A stretch of 64,000 nucleotides of DNA from Bradyrhizobium ottawaense (GCF_900099825.1 NZ_LT629693.1:3235001-3299000); one strand, 5' to 3'; shown: positions 44,781-54,546, numbered from the stretch's first letter. A program made the numbers and translations. Notes: generated by a model not told the origin, from the sequence alone.

Positions 44781-46007
44781 TCACTTCACCAGCGAACATC
44801 CGCCATCCGCGATCGGGCGAAACGCCTGGTCGGCAGGAATGGTCGAAACCAGTTTGTAATAGTCATACGGATATTTCGATTCCTCCGGCTTCTTCACCTC
44901 GAACAGGTACATCGGGTGGATGACGCGGCCGTCCTGGCGGATGGTGACGTCGCCGAACAGTTTATCCTTGCCCTTGAACTTCTTCATTTCGGGCACGACG
45001 TCCTTGGCCTGATCGCTGCCGACGGCAGCCACCGCATTCAGATAAGCGAGCGTGGAGGCATAGACGCCGGCCTGGTTGCCGCTCGGCATCTTGCCGTTCA
45101 TGCCGGGCCGTGCCGCGAAGCGTTTTGCGAAGGCGCGGGTGTCGTCATCCATGTCCCAATAGAACGCCTCCAGCAGTTGCAGGCCCTGCGCGACCTTCAA
45201 TCCCATGCCGTGGACGTCGTTGACGAACAGCAGGAACGCCACCATGGTCTGCCCGCTTTGCTGAATGCCGAACTCGGCGGCCTGTTTCACGGCGTTGATA
45301 GTGTCGCCGCCGGCATTGGCGAGCCCGATCACCTTGGCCTTGGAATTCTGCGCCTGCAGCAGGAACGAGGCGAAGTCGGAGGTGCCGAGCGGGTGCTTGC
45401 TCGATCCCAGCACCTTGCCGCCGTGCTTCTCGATATAGTTGGTGGCCTCGGCCTCGATGCCCTGGCCGAGCGCGTAGTTGACCGTGACGAAATACCAGTC
45501 CTTGCCGCCACGCGCCATCATCGCCGCCGCCGTGGTGTTGCCGGTGGCCCAGGCGTCGTTGACCCATTGGATGGTGTTCGGCGAACAGGCCTTGCCGGTG
45601 AGATCGGAACTTGCGGTCGACGACGCCAGGAACGTCATTCTGGTATCGCGCAACAGCGAATTGACGGTGAGGCCGACGGCCGAGTTAGGCACGTCGACGA
45701 TGGCGTCGACGCCCTCGACGTCGAGCCATTTGCGCGCGATCGCCGAGCCGACATCGGCCTTGTTCTGGTGGTCGGCATAGACGATCTCGACCTTGATGTT
45801 CTTGCCGCCGCCGCTGAAATCTTCCGCCGCCATCCGCGCCGCTTCCACCGAACCCATGCCGTTGGTATCCTGGAAGATGCCGGAGATGTCGTTGAGCACG
45901 CCGACGCGGACCACATTGTCGGAAATTTCTGCACGCGCCGCGCCGAGGCAGGCCAGTGACGCCGCGCCCGACAGAGCCAGCGCCAGATACCGTCCAAAAC
46001 TCTTCAT
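44781..46007 (-). CDS. ABC transporter substrate-binding protein, aromatic-acid type (orphan)
   Basis: 408 residues from the ATG at 46007 (AGGGAGAG upstream). Signal peptide to about residue 26 (LGAARA), then ISDNVVRVGVLNDISGIFQD, the type 1 binding fold used for branched-chain amino acid and aromatic acid ligands. Typical segments are IARKWLDVEGVDAIVDVPNSAVGLTVN and MYLFEVKKPEESKYPYDYY. No permease or ATPase is adjacent. Its position 23 bases downstream of the P450 gene suggests that it binds a methoxylated or other benzoate destined for that enzyme. Confidence 0.92.
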   Translation of the reverse strand: MKSFGRYLALALSGAASLACLGAARAEISDNVVRVGVLNDISGIFQDTNGMGSVEAARMAAEDFSGGGKNIKVEIVYADHQNKADVGSAIARKWLDVEGVDAIVDVPNSAVGLTVNSLLRDTRMTFLASSTASSDLTGKACSPNTIQWVNDAWATGNTTAAAMMARGGKDWYFVTVNYALGQGIEAEATNYIEKHGGKVLGSSKHPLGTSDFASFLLQAQNSKAKVIGLANAGGDTINAVKQAAEFGIQQSGQTMVAFLLFVNDVHGMGLKVAQGLQLLEAFYWDMDDDTRAFAKRFAARPGMNGKMPSGNQAGVYASTLAYLNAVAAVGSDQAKDVVPEMKKFKGKDKLFGDVTIRQDGRVIHPMYLFEVKKPEESKYPYDYYKLVSTIPADQAFRPIADGGCSLVK

Positions 46008-46030
46008 GACTCTCTCCCTTTGGATTTTCG

Positions 46031-47254
46031 TCAGGCCGCCGTGAAGGTGACCGGAAGGCTGTCGAGCCCGCGCAGCGTGTTGTTGTAGCGGCGCTTCACC
46101 GGGCCCGTGATCTCGATGCCGGCGACCTTGCGCGCCAGCGCCGCCATCATGGTCTCGCCTTCCAGCCGCGCCACCAGCTGACCGACGCACATATGAATGC
46201 CCGAACCGTATCCGACATGGCCGCTGGTGCGGCGCGTGATGTCATAGCTGTCGGCGTTCTCCCAGCGGCGCGGATCGCGGTTGGCGGCGCCGAGGAACAT
46301 CAGGACTTTTTCGCCCTCGCCGATCATGTAGCCGCCGATCTCGACCTCGCGCGTCGTGGTCCGGAAGAAGGTCTGCACCGGGCTCTCGAACCGCACCGCC
46401 TCCTCGAACGCGTTGCGCGCCAGCGTCGGATCCTGACGCAGCTTTGCGAACTGATCGGGATAGCGCGCCAGGCAATAGACCGCGGCGCCGATGCCGTAGA
46501 CGGTGGTGTCGAGGCCGGCCGACAGCAGCGAGCGCACCAGCAGCGGCGCTTCAGCCGCCGTGATATTGCCGGAATCGACGTGGGCATGAATGCAGGCGCC
46601 GAAGCCGCCGGGCGCAAGGTTCTCGCGCTGGCACTGTTCCGCAACATAGGCCTGATGCGGCGCCGAGCGCTCGATCGCGTCCTGCCGCAGCTGGTTCGGC
46701 GGGCCGAAGGCGTTGAAGACGAGGCCGGCATAGGGCAGCAGATTCTCGCGCCCTTCCTGTTTCAGGCCGAGCGCGTCCGGAAAGATCGAGAGCGGATAGG
46801 CTTCCGCGAGATCCGCGATGGCGTCGAAGCTCTTGCGCTCCAGCAATTCGTCGACCTTGGCTTCGGCGGCGGCGGCAAAACGACCGCGAAGCTGCTTCAA
46901 CGCGGTCGGTGACAGCACGTCGCTCAGCACCGCACGGGTGCGGGTATGCGCCGGCGGATCGGCCTCGAGGATGATGCTCGGCGGACGCCACGGCTTCTCT
47001 TTGGCGAAGTCGCTTAAGCCCACCCCGCGGCTCGAACAGAAGGTGGCCGGGTCGTTCAGCACGGCATGCACTTCGGCATGGCGCGCTACGCCATAGATCT
47101 TCCATTTATCGAGATAGACCAGCGGACCTGCTTCGCGCAGTTGTTGCTGGGCCGGATGGAGATCGTCAAAGAACGCAGTCGAAAACGGATCGATATCCAG
47201 ATGGGGGACGCCGGCACCGCTGCCATCCGTTGTGGAAGAACCCGTTGCACTCAT
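46031..47254 (-). CDS. Cytochrome P450 of the CYP199A family (4-methoxybenzoate O-demethylase type)
   Basis: 407 residues from ATG 47254 (GGGAGG five bases upstream). Haem-ligand motif GYGSGIHMCVGQLVARLEGE with Cys356; oxygen-activation pair Asp249-Thr250 in LLSAGLDTT; ExxR in NAFEEAVRFESP. Compared from memory with CYP199A4 (numbering offset 2), the carboxylate-binding Arg90/Ser93 (WRPPS) and Arg241/Ser242, and the pocket Phe180, Phe183 and Phe296, are all kept. The family demethylates 4-methoxybenzoate to 4-hydroxybenzoate. The ferredoxin partner, next to the gene in Rhodopseudomonas, is absent here. MarR gene divergent. Confidence 0.93.
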   Translation of the reverse strand: MSATGSSTTDGSGAGVPHLDIDPFSTAFFDDLHPAQQQLREAGPLVYLDKWKIYGVARHAEVHAVLNDPATFCSSRGVGLSDFAKEKPWRPPSIILEADPPAHTRTRAVLSDVLSPTALKQLRGRFAAAAEAKVDELLERKSFDAIADLAEAYPLSIFPDALGLKQEGRENLLPYAGLVFNAFGPPNQLRQDAIERSAPHQAYVAEQCQRENLAPGGFGACIHAHVDSGNITAAEAPLLVRSLLSAGLDTTVYGIGAAVYCLARYPDQFAKLRQDPTLARNAFEEAVRFESPVQTFFRTTTREVEIGGYMIGEGEKVLMFLGAANRDPRRWENADSYDITRRTSGHVGYGSGIHMCVGQLVARLEGETMMAALARKVAGIEITGPVKRRYNNTLRGLDSLPVTFTAA

Positions 47255-47337
47255 CGACACCTCCCGAAGTTTATCCTTGTCAGGCCCGACCCTACGTCTC
47301 TATTGCTCGGCTGGCATTTCGCAGCGATGATCTGAAA

Positions 47338-47856
47338 ATGAGCCCCAGTCCCCTCCCAAGGAAGCCGCGCCGGCCAAAACCGGCGGAATTCGTCGCCGCC
47401 GATGACGGCCCTTTGCTCGATCTCGACCGCTACGTTCCGGCTTTCATCACCTTCATCGCCAACAAGCTGTCGAACAGCGCGACCGTATTCTATCAGCGCA
47501 ATTTCGGCGTCAACATCACGGAATGGCGGATCATGTCGCTGCTCGCGATCGAGCCCGGCATTCCGGCCTCGCGCATCTGCAACGTCATCGGTTTCGACAA
47601 GGGGCCGGTCAGCCGCAACCTGTCGATGCTGCAGAAGCGCGGCCTGGTCGTGATCCGTACCGCGCCCGACGATGGCCGTACCCACGCGATCTCGCTGACC
47701 GCGCGGGGACGCGCAGTCCACGACAAGGTCTACGCTGCCGCGATCGAGCGCGAACGCAGGCTGTTGTCGTGCCTGAAGAAGGACGAACGCGAAGTCCTGA
47801 TCGACATGTTGCGGCGTCTGCACGAGAATCTCGGCGCCGTAACCGGCCAAAGCTGA
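47338..47856 (+). CDS. MarR-family regulator
   Basis: 172 residues. Winged-helix MarR fold: DRYVPAFITFIANKLSNSATVFYQRNFGVNITEWRIMSLLAIEPGIPASRICNVIGFDKGPVSRNLSMLQKRGLVVIRTAPDDGRTHAISLTARGRA. The recognition helix is DKGPVSRNLSML and the wing DDGRTHAISLT. Divergent from the P450 gene across 83 bases, so the likely regulator of that unit (P450 plus binding protein). Confidence 0.92.
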   Translation: MSPSPLPRKPRRPKPAEFVAADDGPLLDLDRYVPAFITFIANKLSNSATVFYQRNFGVNITEWRIMSLLAIEPGIPASRICNVIGFDKGPVSRNLSMLQKRGLVVIRTAPDDGRTHAISLTARGRAVHDKVYAAAIERERRLLSCLKKDEREVLIDMLRRLHENLGAVTGQS

Positions 47857-48044
47857 TCGCAAATCCGCATTGCGCGCCAAGGCGCCAATCCTCTCGGACA
47901 TCCGTCTCTCCCGGCGCCGCATGGCAGTTGAACTGCTCTGTCGATCGCTGCGCCCGGGTGAAGCTCTCATAAATTAGTTGCCGCAGCAACAAAATAGTCA
48001 AAGTCAGGTATTGTCCTTGCCGATCAACAATTTGGACCCTGCGC

Positions 48045-49907
48045 TTACTGCGTGGAGCCGATCCATTCGGCCGACGCGTCGTCATCCAGCACGGCCACCG
48101 CGCCGGCGCGCCGGGTCAGCACCGCGCGCTGGTTGATGTAGCCCTTGTCGGTGATCTCGCCGCCATCGACGGAAGCCGGCTCCGCCAGCAACAGCGCGCG
48201 CGTCGCATGACCGGACGAGTTGCCGCCTTGCGCCTTCAGCTTTGCGAGTCCCTGCGCGATGCCGGCGCGAACCTTGTCGTTACCGATCACGTCCTTGACG
48301 TCCGCACTGTCGGGCAGGCCGGCATGCGCGCGGCACGCCGCGATGTTCGGAAATACCAGGAAGCGGACTTCGTCGCCGCCATGGCCTGATACGACGATGT
48401 CCTGCGCCAGCGGCGCCAGTGCGGCGATGCCCGCAACACGCAGATGGCCGACATTGACCCAGGTGCCGGAATTGAGCTTGAAATCCTCCGCGACGCGGCC
48501 GTTGAAAAACAATCCGAGTTCGGGTCGCGCCGGATCGGCAAAGGTCACGGCGTCGCCGATCAGGTAAAAGCCCTCGGCGTCGAACGCCTGCGCAGTCAGT
48601 TCAGGCGCCTTCCAGTAGCCCGGTGTGACATTCGGCCCGCGCACCCGCACTTCGAGCTTGTCGCCTGACGGCACCAGCTTCAATTCGGTGCCGGGGATGG
48701 GCACGCCGATATTGCCGGAGCGTTTGGCCTGAAAATGACAATCGGTCGCCAGCGGCGAGGTTTCGGTCGAACCCCAGGCCGACACCATCGGCAACGCGCG
48801 GCCGATGGTCTGGATCGAAAGCGCTTCCAGCGCATCCCAGAGATTTTGCGGGAGTGCCGCGCCGGCATAGAAGGCGAACTTGACCTCGCCAAAGAAACGC
48901 CGGCGCAATTCGTCGTCGCCACGTAACGCCGCGATCAGCATGTCAAAACCGCGCGGCACGTTGAAATACACCGTCGGCATCACGCTGCGCAGATTGGCCA
49001 GCGAAGTCGCAAACAGTCCCGGCGCCGGCTTGCCGCCGTCGACATAGAGCGTGCCGCCATTGCGCAGCACCAGATTGAAATTGTGGTTGGCGCCGAAGGT
49101 GTGGCTCCAGGGCAGCCAGTCGAGGATCACGAGGTCGCTGATGTGATCGAGGAACGACCAGGTCTGCGCCTTGGCCTGCTGGCTCGAGGTCAGCATGCGC
49201 TGGGTGTTGATCACGGCCTTCGGCGTGCCGGTCGAGCCCGAAGTGAACAGGAATTTTGCGATCGTATCCGGTCTGATCGCGGCAAACGCTTTTGCGACAC
49301 CGGGCGTTTCAGACGTCGACGCGACAGCACGGAACGAGATGGCGTTATCGTCGTCTGCGTCGCCGCTGACGATCGTAGCCGAATGCAGCGGCGCGATTGC
49401 CGCCAGCGCCGCCGCGAACGGTTTCGTGCTGGAGATGTAGATCGCGCCGGGACTGAGCAACGTGATCATACTCCCAAGCTTGTCGAAATCCCGCGACATC
49501 AGCGAATAAGCCGGCGAGATCGACGCCGAGGGCACGCCGACATGCTGGGTGGCAAGCGCGAACAGCGCGTGATCGACGCTGTTGTCGGACAGGATCACCA
49601 GCGGGCGCTGGGCATTCAGCCCTTGCACGAGAATCCACGCCGCGGCCGCGCGCACCTTCTTCAGGGCATCCTTGTAGGTGACGGTGTCCCACGGCGCATC
49701 GACGCTGGCGCGGTCGGCGAGAAAGATCCGGTCCGGCGTCTCCCGCGCCCAATGCTCCAGCCAGTCGCCGATGCATCGCGCGCTTTCGCGCAAGGGTACG
49801 GTCGATTTCAGAACAATACTGCCGTCGGCCCGGCGATCGGCAACGACCGACGGGGTTGCGAACAGCGTCTCGGAAGGATCGCGGCTGGTGGCGGCGGCTG
49901 ACGTCAT
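48045..49907 (-). CDS. fcs: Feruloyl-CoA synthase-type acyl-CoA ligase
   Basis: 620 residues from ATG 49907, the usual length of the feruloyl-CoA synthase branch. Adenylation motifs: FTSGSTGTPKAVINTQ (P-loop), SAWGSTETSPLA (A5), YLIGDAVTFADP and LNSGTWVNVG, with ISLKYIN-like end TDKGYINQRAVL. It would activate ferulate, p-coumarate or a relative with CoA. No adjacent enoyl-CoA hydratase-lyase or vanillin dehydrogenase is seen, so the rest of the path is elsewhere. Transcribed away from the allophanate hydrolase gene. Confidence 0.85.
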   Translation of the reverse strand: MTSAAATSRDPSETLFATPSVVADRRADGSIVLKSTVPLRESARCIGDWLEHWARETPDRIFLADRASVDAPWDTVTYKDALKKVRAAAAWILVQGLNAQRPLVILSDNSVDHALFALATQHVGVPSASISPAYSLMSRDFDKLGSMITLLSPGAIYISSTKPFAAALAAIAPLHSATIVSGDADDDNAISFRAVASTSETPGVAKAFAAIRPDTIAKFLFTSGSTGTPKAVINTQRMLTSSQQAKAQTWSFLDHISDLVILDWLPWSHTFGANHNFNLVLRNGGTLYVDGGKPAPGLFATSLANLRSVMPTVYFNVPRGFDMLIAALRGDDELRRRFFGEVKFAFYAGAALPQNLWDALEALSIQTIGRALPMVSAWGSTETSPLATDCHFQAKRSGNIGVPIPGTELKLVPSGDKLEVRVRGPNVTPGYWKAPELTAQAFDAEGFYLIGDAVTFADPARPELGLFFNGRVAEDFKLNSGTWVNVGHLRVAGIAALAPLAQDIVVSGHGGDEVRFLVFPNIAACRAHAGLPDSADVKDVIGNDKVRAGIAQGLAKLKAQGGNSSGHATRALLLAEPASVDGGEITDKGYINQRAVLTRRAGAVAVLDDDASAEWIGSTQ

Positions 49908-50154
49908 CGGTTTCCTCCGCTGCCTCTCTGTCGGAGGCAGGCGGTTCCCTCTACGCGAGAACCGCGCGGTCCGGCAACGTGTCATCGCGCCCGAAACATC
50001 GGTTGCCGGTTGAGGCTGGACCTGCCCAATTCTTAATCAGAGACGGCGCCTCCCATTGGCATGAGAGGCCTGCGGCATTTCGCAATAACTTATGTAAGCC
50101 TATGAATACGCGTGCCTATTTCTGTATCCCGGCGCGCGCCTATAATGTACACAA

Positions 50155-50169
50155 TGGCACATCGCTTGC
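50155..50169 (+). promoter_or_regulatory. Sigma-54 promoter of the atzF-like gene
   Basis: TGGCAC-ATCGC-TTGC is an exact match to the sigma-54 -24/-12 core, with GG and GC at the required 10-base distance. The expected start point (near 50181) gives a leader of roughly 23 bases before the ATG at 50204. The region 49908-50154 upstream would hold activator sites; none is certain. Confidence 0.8.
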
Positions 50170-50203
50170 TTCGTTCGAGATGAATTAATCAGCCAACCCA
50201 AAG

Positions 50204-52012
50204 ATGGGGCATCCCTTGACCGAAACCGTTGCTGCGATCGTCGCCGCCCACCGCGCCGGCACCATGACGCCGGCGCAAACCGTGGCGCGCAGCTATCAGC
50301 GTATCCGCGACTACAATGATCCCGCCGTGTTCATCAGCCTGCGCGACGAGAAGGCGGCCATCGCGGAAGCCGAGGCGCTGAGCGCGAAAGACGGAGGTGC
50401 GCTGCCGCTGCTCGGCGTCCCCGTGGCGGTGAAGGACAATATCGACGCACTGGGCTTAGCGACGACAGCGGCGTGCCCGGCTTTTTCCTATTCGCCGGCG
50501 CAGGACTCGACGGCGGTGGCGAGATTGCGCGCCGCCGGCGCCATCATCATCGGCAAGACCAATCTCGATCAGTTCGCCACCGGCCTCGTCGGCGTCCGCT
50601 CGCCCTACGGCATTCCCGTCAATCCAATCCGCGCCGACCTGGTCCCGGGCGGATCGAGTTCGGGATCGGGCGTCGCCGTGTCGGCCGGACTGGTGCCGCT
50701 GGCGCTCGGCACCGACACCGCGGGAAGCGGCCGCGTGCCGGCGATGCTCAACAACATCGTCGGATTGAAACCGAGCCTTGGGCTGATCTCGACCGCGGGC
50801 CTGGTGCCGGCCTGCCGGACGCTCGATTGCATCTCGATATTCTCGCTCACCGTCGACGACGCGATGACTGCACTTGCCGCGATGGCCGGCCCTGACGGCG
50901 CCGATCCGTTTTCGCGCAGCCGGCCGCTAGGCGAGATCTCGGCGTTTCCCGGCCAGCTCCGGCTCGGTGTGCCGCGCAAGGGTCAACTGATCTTCTTCGG
51001 CGATACCGCGTCGGAGAAAGCCTATGGCGAGGCGCTCGAACGCTGGACCTCGCTCGGCGCCACGCTGGTCGAATTCGACCTCGAACCGTTCTACGAGACC
51101 GCGCGGCTGCTCTACGAGGGACCATGGGTCGCCGAACGCTATCTGGTGATCCGCAATCTGCTGGCGTCGTCGCCGGACTCGATCCATCCGGTGACGCGCG
51201 AGATCACGGCTGCGGGCGCACGCCTGACCGCCGCCGACACATTTTCCTCGCTCTATCGCCTGCAGGGACTGCGGCGCATTGCCGAGCGTACCTTCGCCAA
51301 TCTCGACGCCATCGTGCTGCCGACGGCGCCGACCGCCTACTCGACCGCGCAGGTGCTGGCCAATCCGATCGAGCTCAACAGCCGGCTCGGCACCTACACC
51401 AATTTCGTCAACCTGCTCGACCTCTGCGGCCTGGCCCTGCCGGCGGCGATGCGGCCCGACGGCATCCCCTTTGGCATCACGCTGCTGGCGCCGGCCGGGC
51501 ATGACGCGCAGCTCGCCAGCATCGGCCGCGCGTTCCACGCCGACACCAAACTGAAAATGGGCGCCAAGGGTTTGACGCAGCCGCCGCTGGCGGCGCCGTC
51601 GACCAGCCTGGTCGGCGACGAGATCGCCATCGCCGTAGTCGGCGCGCATCTCTCCGGCATGGCGCTCAACGGCGAACTGCAGGCGCTCAACGGCCGCCTG
51701 CTGGAAGCCGCCACGACCGCGCCGGACTACAAGCTCTACGCGCTCGACACCACGCCGCCGAAGCCCGGCATGCTGCGCGTCAATGCCGGAACCGGAACGG
51801 CGATCAAGCTCGAGCTGTGGGCGCTGTCGGCAGCGGCGTTCGGAAAATTCGTCGCCGCGATCCCGCCGCCGATGTCGATCGGCACCCTCCGTCTGGCCGA
51901 CGGCCGCGACGTGAAGGGTTTTATGGTCGAACCGATCGCCGCGGAAGGCGCGCGCGATATTTCCACGTTCGGCGGCTGGCGCGCCTTCGTGGCGGAGAAG
52001 GCGGCGGTTTAG
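50204..52012 (+). CDS. atzF: Allophanate hydrolase (AtzF type)
   Basis: 602 residues from ATG 50204; a TTG at 50216 with GGGG before it is a real alternative. The amidase-signature domain (about 1-440) has the Ser-cisSer-Lys triad at Lys77 (PVAVKDNID), Ser151 (PGGSSSGSG) and Ser175 (GTDTAGSGR); these agree with AtzF of Pseudomonas sp. ADP with a constant offset of 14 (recalled). The C-terminal domain (about 465-600: AVVGAHLSGMALNGELQALNGRLLE, YKLYALDTTPPKPGMLRV) is the decarboxylating half. It converts allophanate to two ammonia and two carbon dioxide. Its stop directly abuts the GntR stop on the other strand. Confidence 0.94.
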   Translation: MGHPLTETVAAIVAAHRAGTMTPAQTVARSYQRIRDYNDPAVFISLRDEKAAIAEAEALSAKDGGALPLLGVPVAVKDNIDALGLATTAACPAFSYSPAQDSTAVARLRAAGAIIIGKTNLDQFATGLVGVRSPYGIPVNPIRADLVPGGSSSGSGVAVSAGLVPLALGTDTAGSGRVPAMLNNIVGLKPSLGLISTAGLVPACRTLDCISIFSLTVDDAMTALAAMAGPDGADPFSRSRPLGEISAFPGQLRLGVPRKGQLIFFGDTASEKAYGEALERWTSLGATLVEFDLEPFYETARLLYEGPWVAERYLVIRNLLASSPDSIHPVTREITAAGARLTAADTFSSLYRLQGLRRIAERTFANLDAIVLPTAPTAYSTAQVLANPIELNSRLGTYTNFVNLLDLCGLALPAAMRPDGIPFGITLLAPAGHDAQLASIGRAFHADTKLKMGAKGLTQPPLAAPSTSLVGDEIAIAVVGAHLSGMALNGELQALNGRLLEAATTAPDYKLYALDTTPPKPGMLRVNAGTGTAIKLELWALSAAAFGKFVAAIPPPMSIGTLRLADGRDVKGFMVEPIAAEGARDISTFGGWRAFVAEKAAV

Positions 52013-52747
52013 CTACAACGACACCGCGTAAAGCTCGTACTCGCCGCGCACCAGTTCGATATGCGCGCGCATCGCGGCCGCGGCGCCGACCTTGTCGCCG
52101 CGCAGGATCGCGACCACGACGCGGTCGTGTTCGGCCTGCGATTTCGCCAGCCGGCCGAGATTGCGGAATTGGGCCCGGCGAAACGGCTGCACCCGCACCC
52201 GCGTCGCCAGCGTCATTTCGGCGATGTAGTCGTTCTGCGAACCGGCATAGATCGCGTTGTGAAAGCGCTCGTTGACTTCGTGAAAGCGCTCGGGATTGCC
52301 GGCATGGCTCAAGACCCGCAGCTCGTCGTGGATCGCCTCGAGTTTCTGGCGCTCCGCCGCCGTCATCCGTTCCGCGGCCAATCCCGCGCACAGGGCTTCC
52401 AGCTCCGCCATCGCCTCGAACATGCCGGTCAGGCGTTCGAGCGAAGGCTGCGCCACCACGGCGCCGCGATGCGCACGGGCCTCGACCAGGCCGCTCGCCA
52501 CCAGCTGACGCAGCGCCTCGCGCACCGGGGTGCGCGACACGCCGAAGCGGCGCGCGATATCGGTCTCGTCGAGCGCCGAGCCCGGCGCCAGCACGCCGCG
52601 CACGATCTCGTCGGCGAGTTGCAGCCGCAATTCCTCCGCGCGCGTCACCTTGTCCGGCAGCGACGATGCCCGGTCGACGCGCCGAACCGGCGTCTCGGGC
52701 TCGGTGCCGGACGGTGGAACGCGCGTCGGAAGATCATCCAGACTCAT
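52013..52747 (-). CDS. GntR-family regulator, FadR/FCD type
   Basis: 244 residues. N-terminal winged helix (about 37-100: LRLQLADEIVRGVLAPGSALDETDIARRFGVSRTPVREALRQLVASGLVEARAHRGAVV) and all-helical FCD domain (about 110-235) with metal-ligand candidates in FHEVNERFHNAIYAGS and SQAEHDRVVVAIL. Start is 2 bases from the atzH-like stop, so it is the last gene of the transport/amidase operon and probably senses its substrate. Confidence 0.93.
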   Translation of the reverse strand: MSLDDLPTRVPPSGTEPETPVRRVDRASSLPDKVTRAEELRLQLADEIVRGVLAPGSALDETDIARRFGVSRTPVREALRQLVASGLVEARAHRGAVVAQPSLERLTGMFEAMAELEALCAGLAAERMTAAERQKLEAIHDELRVLSHAGNPERFHEVNERFHNAIYAGSQNDYIAEMTLATRVRVQPFRRAQFRNLGRLAKSQAEHDRVVVAILRGDKVGAAAAMRAHIELVRGEYELYAVSL

Positions 52748-52749
52748 GT

Positions 52750-53139
52750 CTATGATCCCGGTTCGTTGATGATGCTGACATGCGCCGCGACGATTCTCCA
52801 GCCCTCCGGGAAACGCACCCAGGTCTGCATTTGCCGGCCGACCTTGCCGGCCAGCGAATCGCGATAGAACAATGTCGAGGCCACGGCGGAGTCGCGGCCA
52901 TAGGTGGAGATCACGGTCTTGTCGGTTTTGCGCATCAGCCCGACCGGCGAGCGCGCGGCGCGAAAACCGCGGATCGCCCCATAACCATAGAGATTTTCGG
53001 CAATGCCATAGCGCAGCGTGCGGGAATCGTCGCGGAACAATTCGTCGAGCACCGCGACGTCGTTCGATACCAGCGCCTTTTCATAGCGCTCGAATTGGGC
53101 GGTGACCTCGGCCAACACGTCGGGAAGATCGATATCCAT
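52750..53139 (-). CDS. atzH: AtzH-like protein (DUF3225, NTF2-like fold)
   Basis: 129 residues from ATG 53139. NTF2/SnoaL-type cone fold with [54 protein letters not shown] and [24 protein letters not shown], the AtzH family pattern. AtzH lies between atzG/atzE in many Proteobacteria and has been reported, as I recall, to handle the dicarboxyurea intermediate on the way to allophanate. Two bases from the AtzE-like stop. Confidence 0.88.
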   Translation of the reverse strand: MDIDLPDVLAEVTAQFERYEKALVSNDVAVLDELFRDDSRTLRYGIAENLYGYGAIRGFRAARSPVGLMRKTDKTVISTYGRDSAVASTLFYRDSLAGKVGRQMQTWVRFPEGWRIVAAHVSIINEPGS

Positions 53140-53141
53140 CG

Positions 53142-54539
53142 CTAAATTCCCCTCGGCGCAGGTGCGGCAGCAACGCCCATTCTTTCCAATGCATGCGCGA
53201 CGCGCAGCGCGACATCTTCGCGCCACGGTGCGGCGATGATCTGGACCCCGATCGGCATCGGCTGCAGCGGCACCGGCACCGCTACCACCGGCAGACCGAT
53301 GAACGAAATCGGTTGGGTGTGGATGCCGATATTGGCCCGCACCGGCAGATCGACGCCGTCGAGATTGAACATCACCTGGCCGAGTTTCGGCGCAATGCAG
53401 GGCGTCGCGGGCGCGATAATCACGTCCACCGTCCTGAACAGCTCCAGTACCCGGGCGCGATACCAGCGGCGGAATTTCTGTGCGCGGTCGACGAGGGGCG
53501 CCGGCACCATGGCGCCGGCGATCAGGCGGTCGCGCACCGCGGGATCGAAATCGTTCGGCCGCTGGCGCAGGCGGTCGAGATGCAGGGACGCACCTTCCGT
53601 CGTGGAGATCACGTAAGCCGCGGCGCGGGCGCGGGCGGCCTCGGGAATTTCGACCGTGCTTGTGGCGTTCAGCGCTTTCGCCACGCGCGCCACGGCTTCC
53701 ACCGCCTCGGGGAAAACGTTGTTCTGGAAATAGCCGCCGGCGATCGCGACCCGCAATCCCGAGATATCCTGCGCCAGCAGCGGCGCCACCGGCTCGACCG
53801 GCCGCGTCGTGCAGGCGGCATCGTCGGCGTCCGGCCCCTGCATCGCGTCGTAGGCCAGCGCGAGATCGCCTGTGCTGCGCGCGAACGGGCCGAGGTGATC
53901 GAAGCTGGCGACGAACGGAAACGAGCGCGCGCGCGACAGCCGGCCATAGGTCGGCTTCAGGCCGAAGATGCCGCAGAACGAGGATGGCACCCGGATCGAG
54001 CCGTTGGTATCGGAGCCCAACGCAATCGGCACCAGTCCGCCGCCGACCGAACTGCCGGAGCCGCCGGAGGAGCCGCCGCTCATCCGGGTTGGATCGTGCG
54101 GATTGCGCGACGGACCGTCATGAATGTTTTCGCCGGTGAAGTCGTAGGCGTATTCGCCCATGTTGAGCGCGCCGACCAGCACCGCGCCCTGCGCCTCCAT
54201 TCGCTCAATCAGCGTGGCGTCGCGCGACGATGGCGCAAGATCACGATTGATCTTAGATCCGGCGCGGGTTGGAAGACCCTTCACATCGAACAGGTTCTTC
54301 ACCGCGAACGGCACGCCTGCGAGTGGGCCAACCTTTTGTCCGGCGGCGATCGCCGCATCGACCGCGCGAGCCTTGGCGCGAGCACGATCGGCGGTGACGT
54401 CGGTGAACGAATTCAGCACGCCGTCATGCCTGGCGATCCGCGCCAATGCGGCTTCGGTCGCTTCAAGCGCGGAAACTTTTCGGCCGGCCACCGCTTGCGC
54501 AATCGCCCCGGCTGACATCCCGTCGGTATTCACGGTCAT
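53142..54539 (-). CDS. atzE: AtzE-type amidase (1-carboxybiuret hydrolase large-subunit family)
   Basis: 465 residues from ATG 54539. Amidase-signature fold: catalytic Lys81 ([10 protein letters not shown]), cis-Ser in SGGSSGGSG (about 157-158) and nucleophile Ser181 in [45 protein letters not shown] and [10 protein letters not shown] are typical of AtzE. In cyanuric-acid degraders AtzE with AtzG deaminates 1-carboxybiuret; related pairs without that pathway have unproved roles. It follows AtzG by 7 bases, as in all known AtzEG operons. Confidence 0.92.
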   Translation of the reverse strand: MTVNTDGMSAGAIAQAVAGRKVSALEATEAALARIARHDGVLNSFTDVTADRARAKARAVDAAIAAGQKVGPLAGVPFAVKNLFDVKGLPTRAGSKINRDLAPSSRDATLIERMEAQGAVLVGALNMGEYAYDFTGENIHDGPSRNPHDPTRMSGGSSGGSGSSVGGGLVPIALGSDTNGSIRVPSSFCGIFGLKPTYGRLSRARSFPFVASFDHLGPFARSTGDLALAYDAMQGPDADDAACTTRPVEPVAPLLAQDISGLRVAIAGGYFQNNVFPEAVEAVARVAKALNATSTVEIPEAARARAAAYVISTTEGASLHLDRLRQRPNDFDPAVRDRLIAGAMVPAPLVDRAQKFRRWYRARVLELFRTVDVIIAPATPCIAPKLGQVMFNLDGVDLPVRANIGIHTQPISFIGLPVVAVPVPLQPMPIGVQIIAAPWREDVALRVAHALERMGVAAAPAPRGI

Positions 54540-54546
54540 GGCGCGG

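Noticed and set aside
50072..50090. TGGCATGAGAGGCCTGC as a further sigma-54 site
   Set aside because: The GG to GC spacing is two bases too long; the exact site at 50155 is preferred.
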